Below are positions 53,378 to 61,567 of a stretch of DNA of 64,000 nt, piece by piece. Numbering within the stretch: position 1 is the first letter of the stretch; each line of letters begins with the position of its first letter. Made by a program: the position numbers and the translations under genes. The notes beneath the pieces are model-generated. The model made no database searches. It was not told where the DNA came from and saw only the letters and a list, made by a program, of their open reading frames with translations. This DNA comes from Micromonospora sp. M71_S20 (GTDB lineage Bacteria; Actinomycetota; Actinomycetes; Mycobacteriales; Micromonosporaceae): NCBI RefSeq assembly GCF_003664255.1, contig NZ_RCCV01000005.1, positions 62,001 through 126,000 of the forward strand. The letters run 5' to 3'.

Positions 53378-53720
53378 GGCTAGACGGTACCGGTCGGCCG
53401 GAGCGCCCCGAGCGGGCCGGGTCGAGGGCGATGACATGCGCATTCGAACGGGTGTACGATCGGTCGTCCCGGTCGGATCGGGCAGACTCTTCGCGGCTTG
53501 TCGCAAACAGTGGGTGCCCGTACGCTTTGGAACTGCCCGGCATCGAGATGGCGAAGCCTGGAGGGAGGGCCGAAGCGGGAGATTCCGCCCAAAGCTCACC
53601 ACCCTCCGTGGTGAGTAACGAACGCAGGGTCGCCGACGCTGCGCACAGGGAGCACCGTTCCCGCCAGGCATGCCTACTGCACCACCGCGGCGCCGCCGGC
53701 CGCGACTTGGGGAGGTTCCA
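53378..53720 (+). promoter_or_regulatory. 343-bp divergent control region and structured leader of the secretion-like operon
   Basis: No gene is supported here. A dyad at 53444-53459 resembles an SOS box. Further right, gctttgg (53524-53530) can pair with ccaaagc (53589-53595), enclosing two smaller hairpins: ggcgaagcc at 53550-53558 and gcgggagattccgc at 53575-53588. A separate 8-bp stem with a 5-nt loop follows (ctcaccac/gtggtgag around 53596-53616). The region ends in the ribosome-binding site ggggaggttcca before GTG 53721. It may hold a long structured 5' leader; no known riboswitch class was recognised. Confidence 0.45.
53444..53459. promoter_or_regulatory. SOS-box-like dyad (putative LexA site)
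   Basis: The sequence tcgaacgggtgtacga matches the actinobacterial LexA consensus TCGAAC-N4-GTTCGA at 11 of 12 specified positions; the only mismatch is A for T in the right half. It lies 67 bp upstream of folP and 262 bp upstream of the first secretion-like gene, so either or both could be controlled. Confidence 0.45.
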
Positions 53721-54035
53721 GTGATCGCCATCGAGCTGATGGAGACGGCGACGTCCGCCGCCGCCCACACGCTCTCCGCCCTGGCGTCGACTCCACTCGC
53801 CGAGCCTGCGCCCAAGGGGATCGACACCGAGGGTGTCGTCACGTTCTTCGCCAGCAAGATCGCTCCGATCCTGCTGGCCGTGCTGGGCGTCATCTTCATC
53901 GGGCGCGCCAGCCGGGGTGAGATCTCCAAGGTCCTCACCAGCTCGGCGATCGCGATCGTCGGGCTCGCCTTCATCGCCGGAGCCGCCACACTCTTCTTCA
54001 TCGGCGACTACCTGATCGACCTGATCTTCGAATAG
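53721..54035 (+). CDS. Small two-helix membrane protein, VirB2/TrbC-like
   Basis: This 104-aa protein has a polar N-terminus of about 40 residues and two hydrophobic helices, about 44-66 (GVVTFFASKIAPILLAVLGV onward) and 76-100 (SSAIAIVGLAFIAGAATLFF). A short basic cytosolic turn, GRASRGEIS, separates them. This is the topology of VirB2/TrbC-type pilins or of analogous small Gram-positive conjugation proteins. It is the first gene of an operon that continues with VirB3-like, VirB4-like, VirB6-like and VirB8-like genes in the same order as classical virB operons. GTG 53721 has the strong ribosome-binding site ggggaggttcca. The family assignment rests on size, topology and position, not on sequence identity. 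Confidence 0.65.
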   Translation: MIAIELMETATSAAAHTLSALASTPLAEPAPKGIDTEGVVTFFASKIAPILLAVLGVIFIGRASRGEISKVLTSSAIAIVGLAFIAGAATLFFIGDYLIDLIFE

Positions 54036-54048
54036 GCGCGGGCACGAG

Positions 54049-54411
54049 ATGCGGCTGCGCACCGACGACGACATCTACCGGGCTCGCCTGGTCTACCTCG
54101 GGCCGCCCGGCTACACCCTTCCCGTCCACCTGCCGTACGCCCAGTACGGGCTGTTCATGCTGCTCGTTCCCCTCTACATGTTCATCCACTGGCTGTTCAC
54201 GTTCCAGGTCGAGCTCTTCCCCGCCTGGGAGATCGCGCTCGCCATCGTGAGCACCTCGTTCATCTTCCGGTACGTCGACCCGGACCGGCCCGCGCGCATG
54301 GTGATCCGCACCGCGCTGACCGACTGGCGGCGGACCCGGGAGCCGGCCGCGGAGCAGCGGGACCCCCGCCTGGTCGGCAGTCGGATCAGGATCCGGGAGG
54401 AACTGGCATGA
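54049..54411 (+). CDS. VirB3 / TcpE-PrgI-like membrane protein
   Basis: This 120-aa protein has two adjacent transmembrane helices, about 31-50 (YGLFMLLVPLYMFIHWLFTF) and 56-74 (LFPAWEIALAIVSTSFIFRY). A basic cytosolic tail follows (VDPDRPARMVIRTALTDWRR). Small two-helix proteins with a VDPD-R-type tail immediately upstream of a VirB4 ATPase are the VirB3/PrgI/TcpE class, which anchor the ATPase at the membrane. It starts 13 bp after the VirB2-like gene. Its TGA overlaps the ATG of an 18-codon ORF. Confidence in being a real gene is high; the family call is moderate. Confidence 0.7.
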   Translation: MRLRTDDDIYRARLVYLGPPGYTLPVHLPYAQYGLFMLLVPLYMFIHWLFTFQVELFPAWEIALAIVSTSFIFRYVDPDRPARMVIRTALTDWRRTREPAAEQRDPRLVGSRIRIREELA

Positions 54412-54464
54412 CCGGTCGCACCCCGACCAGGCAGTCGAACGACGCGGATGAGGCGGTCGCATGA
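54408..54464 (+). CDS. 18-codon micro-ORF bridging VirB3-like and VirB4-like genes
   Basis: ATG 54408 overlaps the stop of the previous gene (ATGA) and is preceded by gaggaactggc. The 18-residue product MTGRTPTRQSNDADEAVA ends at a TGA that itself overlaps the ATG of the VirB4-like gene. Both junctions are therefore 4-bp overlaps. It could be a genuine micro-protein, a translational coupling device that carries ribosomes from one gene to the next, or a relic of a shortened gene. Nothing in the peptide indicates a function. Confidence 0.4.
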   Translation: MTGRTPTRQSNDADEAVA

Positions 54465-57400
54465 ATCGCAGTTCCACGCCGGGTTCCCCGGCAGGGCGTC
54501 CGGCCGTCCCGCACGGTAACCGTGCGCGGTCGTTCGACTACCCGGATGATCCAGAGACGGACGAGGTCGCCCTCGATCCGGCCCTGGTGACGACACCCGG
54601 GCACGGTGGCGTGGGCGTCTTCCAGGCCCCCCGCCCGGCGCCACGCCGGACGCCGCCGGCCGAGGCGCAACCCGCCGGCACCGGCGACAGCGCCGACATC
54701 GACTCGCCCTTCCTCGACCTGTTCGGCGGTACGCGCCCCGGCGCGACCCGGCCGACGGCGCCCCCGCAGCGGGCCGGCGGGCGGGAGCAACCCGCCATCG
54801 GGCAGCAGTCGGCGGCCGCCGCACCGGCCGCGCTCCCGCCGGCTCCCACAGCCCCTCTGTCGCCGCCCGCACGGGCGGGCCACGGGGCCGACGTCTACCG
54901 GACCGGCCACCCGGCCGACGCGGCCCACCGGGCGTCCCCGGGGGTCACACCGGCCGTCGAACAGCCCCCGGCCGACGCGTACGAGCCGCCCGCCCGACCG
55001 GCCAGGTCCCGGGTGCCGCACCAGTCCGGGGACCGGCTGCCCACGCTCCGCCCACCGGCGGAGGCGGAGGACGCGACGGCCGGTATGCCGCCCGTCGCGG
55101 CGGCGCCGCCGTCGTCCCACCCGGCACCTCTCCAGCAGCCGGCAGCGCTCGACCCGCCCGCGCCGGGCCCGGCGTCCGAGCCGGCGTCCCGCCGCACCGG
55201 GGAGCGCCCGCCGGAGCGGGCCGGCCGGGAGGTGGCGCCGCCGCGGCAACGCTCCGCCGGCCGGCGGAGCCAGCCCACCAAGCCCGCCCGGGTCAAGCCG
55301 CCGAAGATCAAGTTCGGGGACCGGGACCCGGCGGACGAGCTGGCCATCACCGAGATCGCCGGCCACCTGACCTTCACCCCCAACACCGTCACCGCCTGGT
55401 ACTGGCTGCCGGAGGTGCGCTGGGCGTTCCGGCCGGACGCGGAACGGGAGGCGCTGCTCTCGGCGATCTCCGAGCAGTACGCCGGGCTGGCCGGCTTCCG
55501 ACTGCACCTGCGGCGCACCACCCGGCCCTTCCCGGCCGACGAGTGGGCCCGCACCATCGACGCGCACACCGCTTCGCCGCTGCCCGACGTGCCCGGCACC
55601 GCCGGCTGGGGCGACCACCTCGTGGCCGCGCAGCGGCACCTGCTCTCGGTCAACCACGCCGAGGGGCAGACCTACCTCGGCGTCACCTTCGCCCGGCGCT
55701 CCCTCGGCGACTCGCTCACCGAGCGGCTGCTGCGCACCTTCGGCCGGGGTGTGGCCGAGGGCGAGCGCCGCAAGCTCGGCCGCACCGTCGAGCAGTTCGA
55801 CGAGGTGCTGGGCGCGTTCGGCATGCGCGGCCGGCGGGTCACCGCACAGGAACTGGAGTGGCTGCTCTACCGCTCGGTGGCGCTCTGCATGGCGCCGCCC
55901 GGGCAGCTCTCCCCGCTCACCGACGGCAAGTGGGAACGCGGCGACCTGCTCGCGCTCACCGAGCAGGTCGAGCGCTACCGCACCCCGTACGGCTCGACCG
56001 TCAAGCTGGTCAACCGGATGACCGGCGAGGAACGGCACGTCGCCGTGCTGGCGGTCGGCCGGATGGAGCCGCTGGAGATCCCCGAGCGGCACGAGCCCTG
56101 GCTGCACTTCCACGAGCGGCTGCCGTGGCCGATGGAGCTCTCCACCCGCGTCGACATCCTCGGCTCCGGCGACTCCTTCCGTAACCTGGAGCACCGGCTG
56201 CGGATGATCCGCTCCCAGCAGCTCGACTACGCGGAACACGGCATCGACGCCCCGCCCGAGCTGGAGCGGCTGGCCAAGCGCGCACTGGTCATCGGCGACG
56301 AGATGACCACCGGGCTGCCGGTCGACTCGGCCCGCGCGCACGGCTGGCACCGGATCGCCGTCGGCGGTCGCAACCGCGAGGAGTGCCTGGAGCGGGCCCG
56401 CCGGCTGATCCAGCTCTACTCCCGCGAGCTGCGGATCTCGCTGCAGCACCCGAAGAACCAGGACTGGCTGGCCCGCGAGTTCATCCCCGGCGAGCCGATC
56501 GCCAACACCGGCTACGTCCGGCGGATGCCGGTCAACCTGCTCGCCGCCGCGCTCCCCCAGGCCGCCTCCACCGTCGGCGACCGGCGCGGCGACCTCATCG
56601 GGCGCACCGCCGGCACCTGCCGCCGGCCGGTCTTCCTCGACCTGCACTTCCCGATGGAAGTACGCGAACGCTCCGGGCTCGCCGTCTTCGTCGCCGAACC
56701 GGGCGGCGGCAAGTCCACCCTGCTCGGCGCGCTCGGCTACCTCGCGGCCCGACGCGGGGTCCAGGTGACGCTGCTCGACCCGTCCGGCCCGCTCGCCCGG
56801 CTCTGCGCCATGCCGGAACTGCGGCCGTACGCGCGGGTGCTGAACCTGACCGGCTCCGAGCACGGCACCCTGGCCCCGTACTCGCTCATCCCGACGCCGC
56901 TGCGCAGCGAGTTCGGCACCGGGGCCTCGGGCGACCGGGAGTTCGAGATCGCGGTCTCCAACGCCCGCGCCGAGCGGCGGATGCTGGTGCAGGACATCTG
57001 CATGATGCTGGTGCCCCCGCAGGTCGCCCGGGAGGCGTCCACCGCCACCCTCTTCCGGCACGCCGTACGCCAGGTGCCGGCGGAGGAGACCTCCACCCTG
57101 GACGACGTGGTCGCCTGCCTCAGCCAGCTCGACGACGACGCCGGCAAGGAACTGGCCAACCTGCTGCTCGACACCGCCGAGATGCCGCTGGCCATGCTCT
57201 TCTTCGGCCGACCGCCGGAGGGGCTGCTCGGCGCGGACGCCGCGCTCACCGTGATCACCATGGCCGGGCTGCGACTGCCCGACCTGAAGATCGAGCGGGA
57301 ATACTGGTCCGCCGAGGAGGCGCTGGCCCTGCCGATGCTGCACACCGCGCACCGGCTCGCCGTACGCCGCTGCTACGGCGGCTCTATGTCGTCGCGGAAG

Positions 57401-57868
57401 CTCGTCGGCCTGGACGAGGCCCACTTCATGGAGGGGTGGCGCTCCGGGCGGTCGTTCCTGGTCCGGCTCGCGCGCGACTCCCGCAAGTGGAACCTCGCCG
57501 CGCTGGTGGCCTCGCAGAACCCGCGGGACATCCTCGGGCTCGACGTGCAGAACCTGGTCTCGACCGTCTTCGTCGGCCGGATCGCCGAGGACGCGGAGAT
57601 CGCCTCCGAGGCGCTCCGCCTGCTGCGGGTGCCGGTCAACGACGGCTACGAGGCCACCCTGGCCTCCCTCTCCACCGCCGACGCCACCAGTGCGACCCGG
57701 CTCGGCTTCCGGGAATTCGTCATGCGGGACGTCGACGGCCGGGTGCAGAAGGTCCGGGTCGACGTTTCGTACGTCGACGGGCTGCTGGACCACCTCGACA
57801 CCACCCCCGCCGCGATCGCCGCGGCGGCCGGGGTGCTGCCGGCCATCCTGCCGAACATGGAGGCGTGA
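54461..57868 (+). CDS. VirB4/TraC-like secretion ATPase with long disordered N-terminus
   Basis: This 1135-aa protein begins with about 280 residues of Pro/Ala/Arg-rich disorder. A VirB4-type N-terminal domain follows (ITEIAGHLTFTPNTVTAWYW, EVRWAFRPDAEREALLSAIS, YLGVTFARRSLGDSLTERLL). The C-terminal RecA-like motor has Walker A AEPGGGKSTLLGALGYLAAR with Lys751, and Walker B KLVGLDEAHFMEGWRSG with Asp985/Glu986. LALVASQNPRD-like sensing (ALVASQNPRDILGLDVQNLV) completes the VirB4/TraC pattern. It should be the cytoplasmic motor energising assembly of a type IV-like channel. VirB4 proteins are usually about 800 aa; the disordered extension explains the excess. Start and stop are tightly coupled to neighbours. 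Confidence 0.85.
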   Translation: MNRSSTPGSPAGRPAVPHGNRARSFDYPDDPETDEVALDPALVTTPGHGGVGVFQAPRPAPRRTPPAEAQPAGTGDSADIDSPFLDLFGGTRPGATRPTAPPQRAGGREQPAIGQQSAAAAPAALPPAPTAPLSPPARAGHGADVYRTGHPADAAHRASPGVTPAVEQPPADAYEPPARPARSRVPHQSGDRLPTLRPPAEAEDATAGMPPVAAAPPSSHPAPLQQPAALDPPAPGPASEPASRRTGERPPERAGREVAPPRQRSAGRRSQPTKPARVKPPKIKFGDRDPADELAITEIAGHLTFTPNTVTAWYWLPEVRWAFRPDAEREALLSAISEQYAGLAGFRLHLRRTTRPFPADEWARTIDAHTASPLPDVPGTAGWGDHLVAAQRHLLSVNHAEGQTYLGVTFARRSLGDSLTERLLRTFGRGVAEGERRKLGRTVEQFDEVLGAFGMRGRRVTAQELEWLLYRSVALCMAPPGQLSPLTDGKWERGDLLALTEQVERYRTPYGSTVKLVNRMTGEERHVAVLAVGRMEPLEIPERHEPWLHFHERLPWPMELSTRVDILGSGDSFRNLEHRLRMIRSQQLDYAEHGIDAPPELERLAKRALVIGDEMTTGLPVDSARAHGWHRIAVGGRNREECLERARRLIQLYSRELRISLQHPKNQDWLAREFIPGEPIANTGYVRRMPVNLLAAALPQAASTVGDRRGDLIGRTAGTCRRPVFLDLHFPMEVRERSGLAVFVAEPGGGKSTLLGALGYLAARRGVQVTLLDPSGPLARLCAMPELRPYARVLNLTGSEHGTLAPYSLIPTPLRSEFGTGASGDREFEIAVSNARAERRMLVQDICMMLVPPQVAREASTATLFRHAVRQVPAEETSTLDDVVACLSQLDDDAGKELANLLLDTAEMPLAMLFFGRPPEGLLGADAALTVITMAGLRLPDLKIEREYWSAEEALALPMLHTAHRLAVRRCYGGSMSSRKLVGLDEAHFMEGWRSGRSFLVRLARDSRKWNLAALVASQNPRDILGLDVQNLVSTVFVGRIAEDAEIASEALRLLRVPVNDGYEATLASLSTADATSATRLGFREFVMRDVDGRVQKVRVDVSYVDGLLDHLDTTPAAIAAAAGVLPAILPNMEA

Positions 57869-57869
57869 C

Positions 57870-59834
57870 ATGGCGCGGGCCCGGGCACGGTTGGTGGCGT
57901 TCCTGCTCGCGGTCGGCGTACTCGCCGGGGCCACGATCGGCTGGCCGGCCGTCGGCGCCATGGCGGCCCCCGCACCGCTGACCGCCCAGGCGAAGGCCGA
58001 CCTCTGCACCACCCCGGAGTGGCAGGCCGACTTCCGCGCCTGCGTCGCCAAGCTGAAGGAAGTCGCCGACTCCGAGGTCAAGTGCCGTAACGCCCCGACC
58101 CCCGGTGCTCCCGACTCCGGGCTCGCCGGTTGGTTCGCGTCACGACCGGAATCGGCCACGAAGCCGGGCCCGAAGGGCTTCTACAGCGACTACGGCTACG
58201 CCGGATACAGCTACTCCACGTACGACGTCGACAGCGGTTGCGCGACCGCGGTGCTGCACCCCGACTACAAGTTCACCAATACGGTCGCCAACGGCGAGTT
58301 CATGATCGCCACGGCGATCGTGGGCGCCTCGAACGCGTTGCGGGAACGCGCCTGGGACCCACGCTCGATGTGGGGCTGGGCCGACCCGCTGGTGGACCAG
58401 GCGACCAAGGCCGTCTACCAGAAGGTGTTCAGCGTCTTCGGCATCGTCACGCTGTGCGTGGTCGGCCTGTATCTGCTCTGGCGCTCCCGCCAGTCCGACA
58501 TGAGCAACGCGATGACCACGGCAGGCTGGGCCCTGCTGGTGATGGTGGCGGTGACCGCCCTGGCCGCCTGGCCGGTCAAGTCGGCCAACATCGCCGACGG
58601 CACCCTCGTCACCACCCTGGGCGTGGTCCACGACGCGGTCGGCCCGGCTACCAAGGACACCCCTCCAAGTCAGTGTGATGACCCGAATCCGGAGGCGTGC
58701 AAGGACAACCGTCCGCCCGCCGTGCGGGCCAGTGACACGGCGACGGAGGCCATGCTCTACCGCAACTGGCTGCGGGGCGTGCTCGGCTCGGCGGACAGCG
58801 AGACGGCGAAGAAGTACGGTCCGGCTCTCTACGACGCGAAGTCGTTCTCCTGGGAGGAGGCGGCGAAGCTCCGGTCGAACCCGGCCACGCGAGAGGCCAC
58901 CATCAAGGCCAAGCAGCAGCAGTGGGCGCGGGTCGCGCAGCAGATCGAGACCGAGGACCCGGAGGCGTACGAGTACCTCCAGGGCGTCCGGGACATGGAC
59001 CGGGTGGGTGCCGGCTTCATCGCGGTACTGGCCGCCGTGCTCTTCGCGATGTTCGACCTGACCGCCTCGCTGCTGGTGCTACTGGGCTTCCTGATCTTCC
59101 GCTGGGCGGTGATCGCCGCACCGATCCTCGGCACGGTGGGCCTGATGCGCCCGGCCAGCGCCGGGTTGCGGCGGCTGGCGAACGCGGTGGTCGCCGCCGT
59201 CTTCAACATCGCCATCTTCGGCACCGGTGCCGCCATCTATCTCTTCGCGGTCGACCTCATCATGAGCACGCCGACCCTGCCCGGCTGGCTCCAGGTGGTG
59301 CTGGTCTGGCTCTGCGGGGTGGTCGGCTGGCTGCTGCTGCGGCCCTACCGGAGGATCACCCAACTCGGCGGCAAGGACAGCAGCGAGGCGGTCAGCTCGG
59401 CCGGCTCGTGGCACCGGCGCTTCTTCCGGGACATGCGCACCGCCGCCCGGCTCGACGTCGCTGAGCCCGGCGGCACGGCCGAGCCGGCGATGGGCCGGCG
59501 TCGTGCCGTCGTGGCGGAGCAGCGCACCCTCCGGCCCGAGGCCCGGCGGGAGGATCCGGCACACGCCGCCACCCGCGGTGGGCAGGCCGCCAACCCCGGT
59601 GGGGAGGAGCGGCAGCGGCCCGACGGCCGCGAGTCGGCCGCCGAAAAGGCGGCGCCGTCCGGGGAACGGGGCACCTCCCGCCCGGCCGTACCCCGCCCCC
59701 GGCGGCGGCAGCCGGCCACCTGGACGGAGCCCGACGTGCCGGACGAGAACCCCTCGTTCGTCATCTACCGCCCCGGATCCGCGGAGCGCGAGCCTGACCG
59801 GCCCACTCCCCGGATCCGGTCCGAGGCGCGGTGA
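57870..59834 (+). CDS. VirB6/TrbL-like polytopic membrane protein
   Basis: This 654-aa protein has an N-terminal hydrophobic signal segment (LVAFLLAVGVLAGATIGWPA). An extracytoplasmic region with Cys pairs follows (ADLCTTPEWQADFRACVAKL). At least six further helices follow, among them VFGIVTLCVVGLYLLWRSRQ, AGWALLVMVAVTALAAWPVK, AGFIAVLAAVLFAMFDLTAS, LLVLLGFLIFRWAVIAAPIL, VFNIAIFGTGAAIYLFAVDL and LQVVLVWLCGVVGWLLLRPY. A disordered cytosolic tail of about 140 residues ends the protein. The large loop between helices and the clustered helices resemble VirB6/TrbL channel components. ATG 57870 is 1 bp after the VirB4-like stop. The next gene overlaps its stop (GTGA). Confidence 0.75.
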   Translation: MARARARLVAFLLAVGVLAGATIGWPAVGAMAAPAPLTAQAKADLCTTPEWQADFRACVAKLKEVADSEVKCRNAPTPGAPDSGLAGWFASRPESATKPGPKGFYSDYGYAGYSYSTYDVDSGCATAVLHPDYKFTNTVANGEFMIATAIVGASNALRERAWDPRSMWGWADPLVDQATKAVYQKVFSVFGIVTLCVVGLYLLWRSRQSDMSNAMTTAGWALLVMVAVTALAAWPVKSANIADGTLVTTLGVVHDAVGPATKDTPPSQCDDPNPEACKDNRPPAVRASDTATEAMLYRNWLRGVLGSADSETAKKYGPALYDAKSFSWEEAAKLRSNPATREATIKAKQQQWARVAQQIETEDPEAYEYLQGVRDMDRVGAGFIAVLAAVLFAMFDLTASLLVLLGFLIFRWAVIAAPILGTVGLMRPASAGLRRLANAVVAAVFNIAIFGTGAAIYLFAVDLIMSTPTLPGWLQVVLVWLCGVVGWLLLRPYRRITQLGGKDSSEAVSSAGSWHRRFFRDMRTAARLDVAEPGGTAEPAMGRRRAVVAEQRTLRPEARREDPAHAATRGGQAANPGGEERQRPDGRESAAEKAAPSGERGTSRPAVPRPRRRQPATWTEPDVPDENPSFVIYRPGSAEREPDRPTPRIRSEAR

Positions 59835-60388
59835 GTGCGGTGCGGCGGGCGGTCGAATTCCTGGTCACCCGGGTGCTCCGGTCCCGGTTCGGCGTCGCGA
59901 TCGGCATCGCCGTCCTCGTGTTCGGGATCATCGGAGCTGCGCGGCTGGTGTCCGGGCCCGGCGATCCCACCTCCGGGCTCAGCAACCGCCCCGACCGACC
60001 GATCACCACGGTCGACCCGACCGCCGGCGACGACGGGGCGTTCTCCACGGGCGCTCCCCCCTCCCCGGTCACCCGGCCCGGCGACCTCACGCCGGAGCAG
60101 ACCGCCGAACGCTTCGTCGCCGCCTGGCTCGGCAAGCCGGGCATCACGGCGGAGCGGTGGCAGGAGGGCCTACGTCCGCTGTCGACCCCGGTCCTGACCG
60201 ACAAGCTGGCCGGCGTCGACCCGTCCGGGGTTCCGGCCGGTCAGGTCGACGGCGACGTCACGCTTCAGCCCCGGGCCGAGAACTTCGTCGAGGTGCTGGT
60301 TCCGCTCGACACGGGACGGCTTCGCCTCGAACTGGTGGCGCCCGAGGGGCGGTGGCTGGTGGACGCGGTGGACTGGGAGCAGAAATGA
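59831..60388 (+). CDS. Single-pass VirB8/TcpC-like protein
   Basis: The 185-aa product has a short cytosolic N-terminus and one transmembrane helix (FGVAIGIAVLVFGIIGAARL, about 20-39). After a Pro/Thr/Asp-rich linker comes a domain of about 100 residues starting TPEQTAERFVAAWLGKPGIT and ending LELVAPEGRWLVDAVDWEQK. The helix-then-curved-sheet pattern is that of NTF2-like VirB8/TcpC domains, which scaffold type IV channels. It is coupled by GTGA to the VirB6-like gene and by ATGA to the wall hydrolase. Its identity is inferred from architecture and position. Confidence 0.65.
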   Translation: MSAVRRAVEFLVTRVLRSRFGVAIGIAVLVFGIIGAARLVSGPGDPTSGLSNRPDRPITTVDPTAGDDGAFSTGAPPSPVTRPGDLTPEQTAERFVAAWLGKPGITAERWQEGLRPLSTPVLTDKLAGVDPSGVPAGQVDGDVTLQPRAENFVEVLVPLDTGRLRLELVAPEGRWLVDAVDWEQK

Positions 60389-61554
60389 GCGACGGGACGC
60401 GGCCCCGCGGTCGGCAGCTCCGACTCGGCGCACTGGCCGCCGCGTTGACGGCGACGCTCGCCCTGCTCTGCTGCACCGGCGGCGCGGGCGCCTTCTTGCT
60501 CACGGAACTCGGCGGCGATTCCGCAGACTCCATGACGGCGGTGAGCATGGACTGCAAGGAGGACTACCGGGTCGACGTTCGCGGCAAAATACCCCGGATG
60601 TCGGGATACGGGCAGGTCCAGCTACGCAACGCCGCCCGGATCATCAAGGTCGGGCAGGAGATGAAGGTGCCGCCGCGCGGCTGGGTGATCGCCGTGGCAA
60701 CCGCCATGCAGGAGTCCCGGCTGCGCAACCTGGCGAACCGGACCGTCGGCGAGTCCGAGGATCTGCCCAACGAGGGCGTCGGTGCCGATCACGACTCCGT
60801 CGGGCTGTTCCAGCAGAGGGCGAGCTGGGGCACCGTGGCGCAGCGGATGACGCCCGAGTACGCCGCCCGGAAGTTCTACGAGAAGCTGGTCAAGGTGCCC
60901 GGCTGGGAGACGATGTCGCTGACCCGGGCCGCGCAGGCCGTGCAGATCAGCGCCTTCCCCGACGCGTACGCCAAGCACGAGGACGTGGCCGCCCGGATCG
61001 TCAATGCGCTGGCCGGCGGGGCCGCCCGGATCGCGCTGGTCGACGGAAGGAAGGCGTGCGACCGCGCCGCCGCCGGGCAGATCGCCGCCTCCGGCTGGAC
61101 GGCTCCCATACCCGGTGGCGTCGGCTCGGGCTTCCAGACCGCGAGCCGCCCCAGGCACAACGGGGTAGACATCGCCGCGCCGAAGGGCACCGACATCCGC
61201 GTCGCCGCCACCGGACGCGTCCTGGTGTCCCGCTGCGACCCGGACAATCGCGACCGGCTTACCTGCGACGTCGACGGCTGGCCGAACAAGGGCGGCTGCG
61301 GCTGGTTCGTTGACGTCCTGCACGCCGGCGGTTTCATCACTCGCTACTGCCACATGGTCAGCAAGCCCCGCGTCAAGGTCGGCCAACTCGTCGAGGCCGG
61401 TACGGTCATCGGCGAGGTGGGCAGCAGCGGCAACTCCTCCGGTCCGCACCTGCACTTCGAGGTGCACGAGGACGGGGACCGGAGCAGCCGGGGCGCCATC
61501 GACCCGGTGCCGTTCATGCGATCGCGCGGCGCGCCGCTCAAGGGCGCGGGATGA
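60385..61554 (+). CDS. Bifunctional wall hydrolase: transglycosylase-like + M23 endopeptidase
   Basis: This 389-aa protein has a membrane anchor at about 14-36 (GALAAALTATLALLCCTGGA). A lytic-transglycosylase-like domain spans about 75-210 with candidate catalytic Glu110 (VIAVATAMQESRLRNLANRT) and SVGLFQQRASWG. A LytM/M23 zinc endopeptidase domain at about 240-375 has metal ligands His258 and Asp262 (RPRHNGVDIAAPKGT) and His355-x-His357 (SSGPHLHFEVHEDG). Such two-headed enzymes open peptidoglycan for Gram-positive conjugation and secretion channels (VirB1-like role). ATG 60385 overlaps the previous stop. Two extra Cys pairs in the M23 part (SRCDPDNRDRLTCDVDG, GGCGWFVD) suggest disulfides outside the cell. 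Confidence 0.88.
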   Translation: MSDGTRPRGRQLRLGALAAALTATLALLCCTGGAGAFLLTELGGDSADSMTAVSMDCKEDYRVDVRGKIPRMSGYGQVQLRNAARIIKVGQEMKVPPRGWVIAVATAMQESRLRNLANRTVGESEDLPNEGVGADHDSVGLFQQRASWGTVAQRMTPEYAARKFYEKLVKVPGWETMSLTRAAQAVQISAFPDAYAKHEDVAARIVNALAGGAARIALVDGRKACDRAAAGQIAASGWTAPIPGGVGSGFQTASRPRHNGVDIAAPKGTDIRVAATGRVLVSRCDPDNRDRLTCDVDGWPNKGGCGWFVDVLHAGGFITRYCHMVSKPRVKVGQLVEAGTVIGEVGSSGNSSGPHLHFEVHEDGDRSSRGAIDPVPFMRSRGAPLKGAG

Positions 61555-61567
61555 GACGCTCGCCGTC

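Noticed and set aside
54386..58159. 1257-aa open frame antisense to the VirB4-like gene
   Set aside because: It is composed of Arg/Gly/His-rich low-complexity sequence with no domain, the usual antisense shadow of a GC-rich gene with strong third-position bias.
60140..60385. c-di-AMP (ydaO-type) riboswitch before the wall hydrolase, suggested by the presence of disA
   Set aside because: The hydrolase start overlaps the preceding coding sequence by 4 bp, leaving no leader, and no ydaO consensus is seen.
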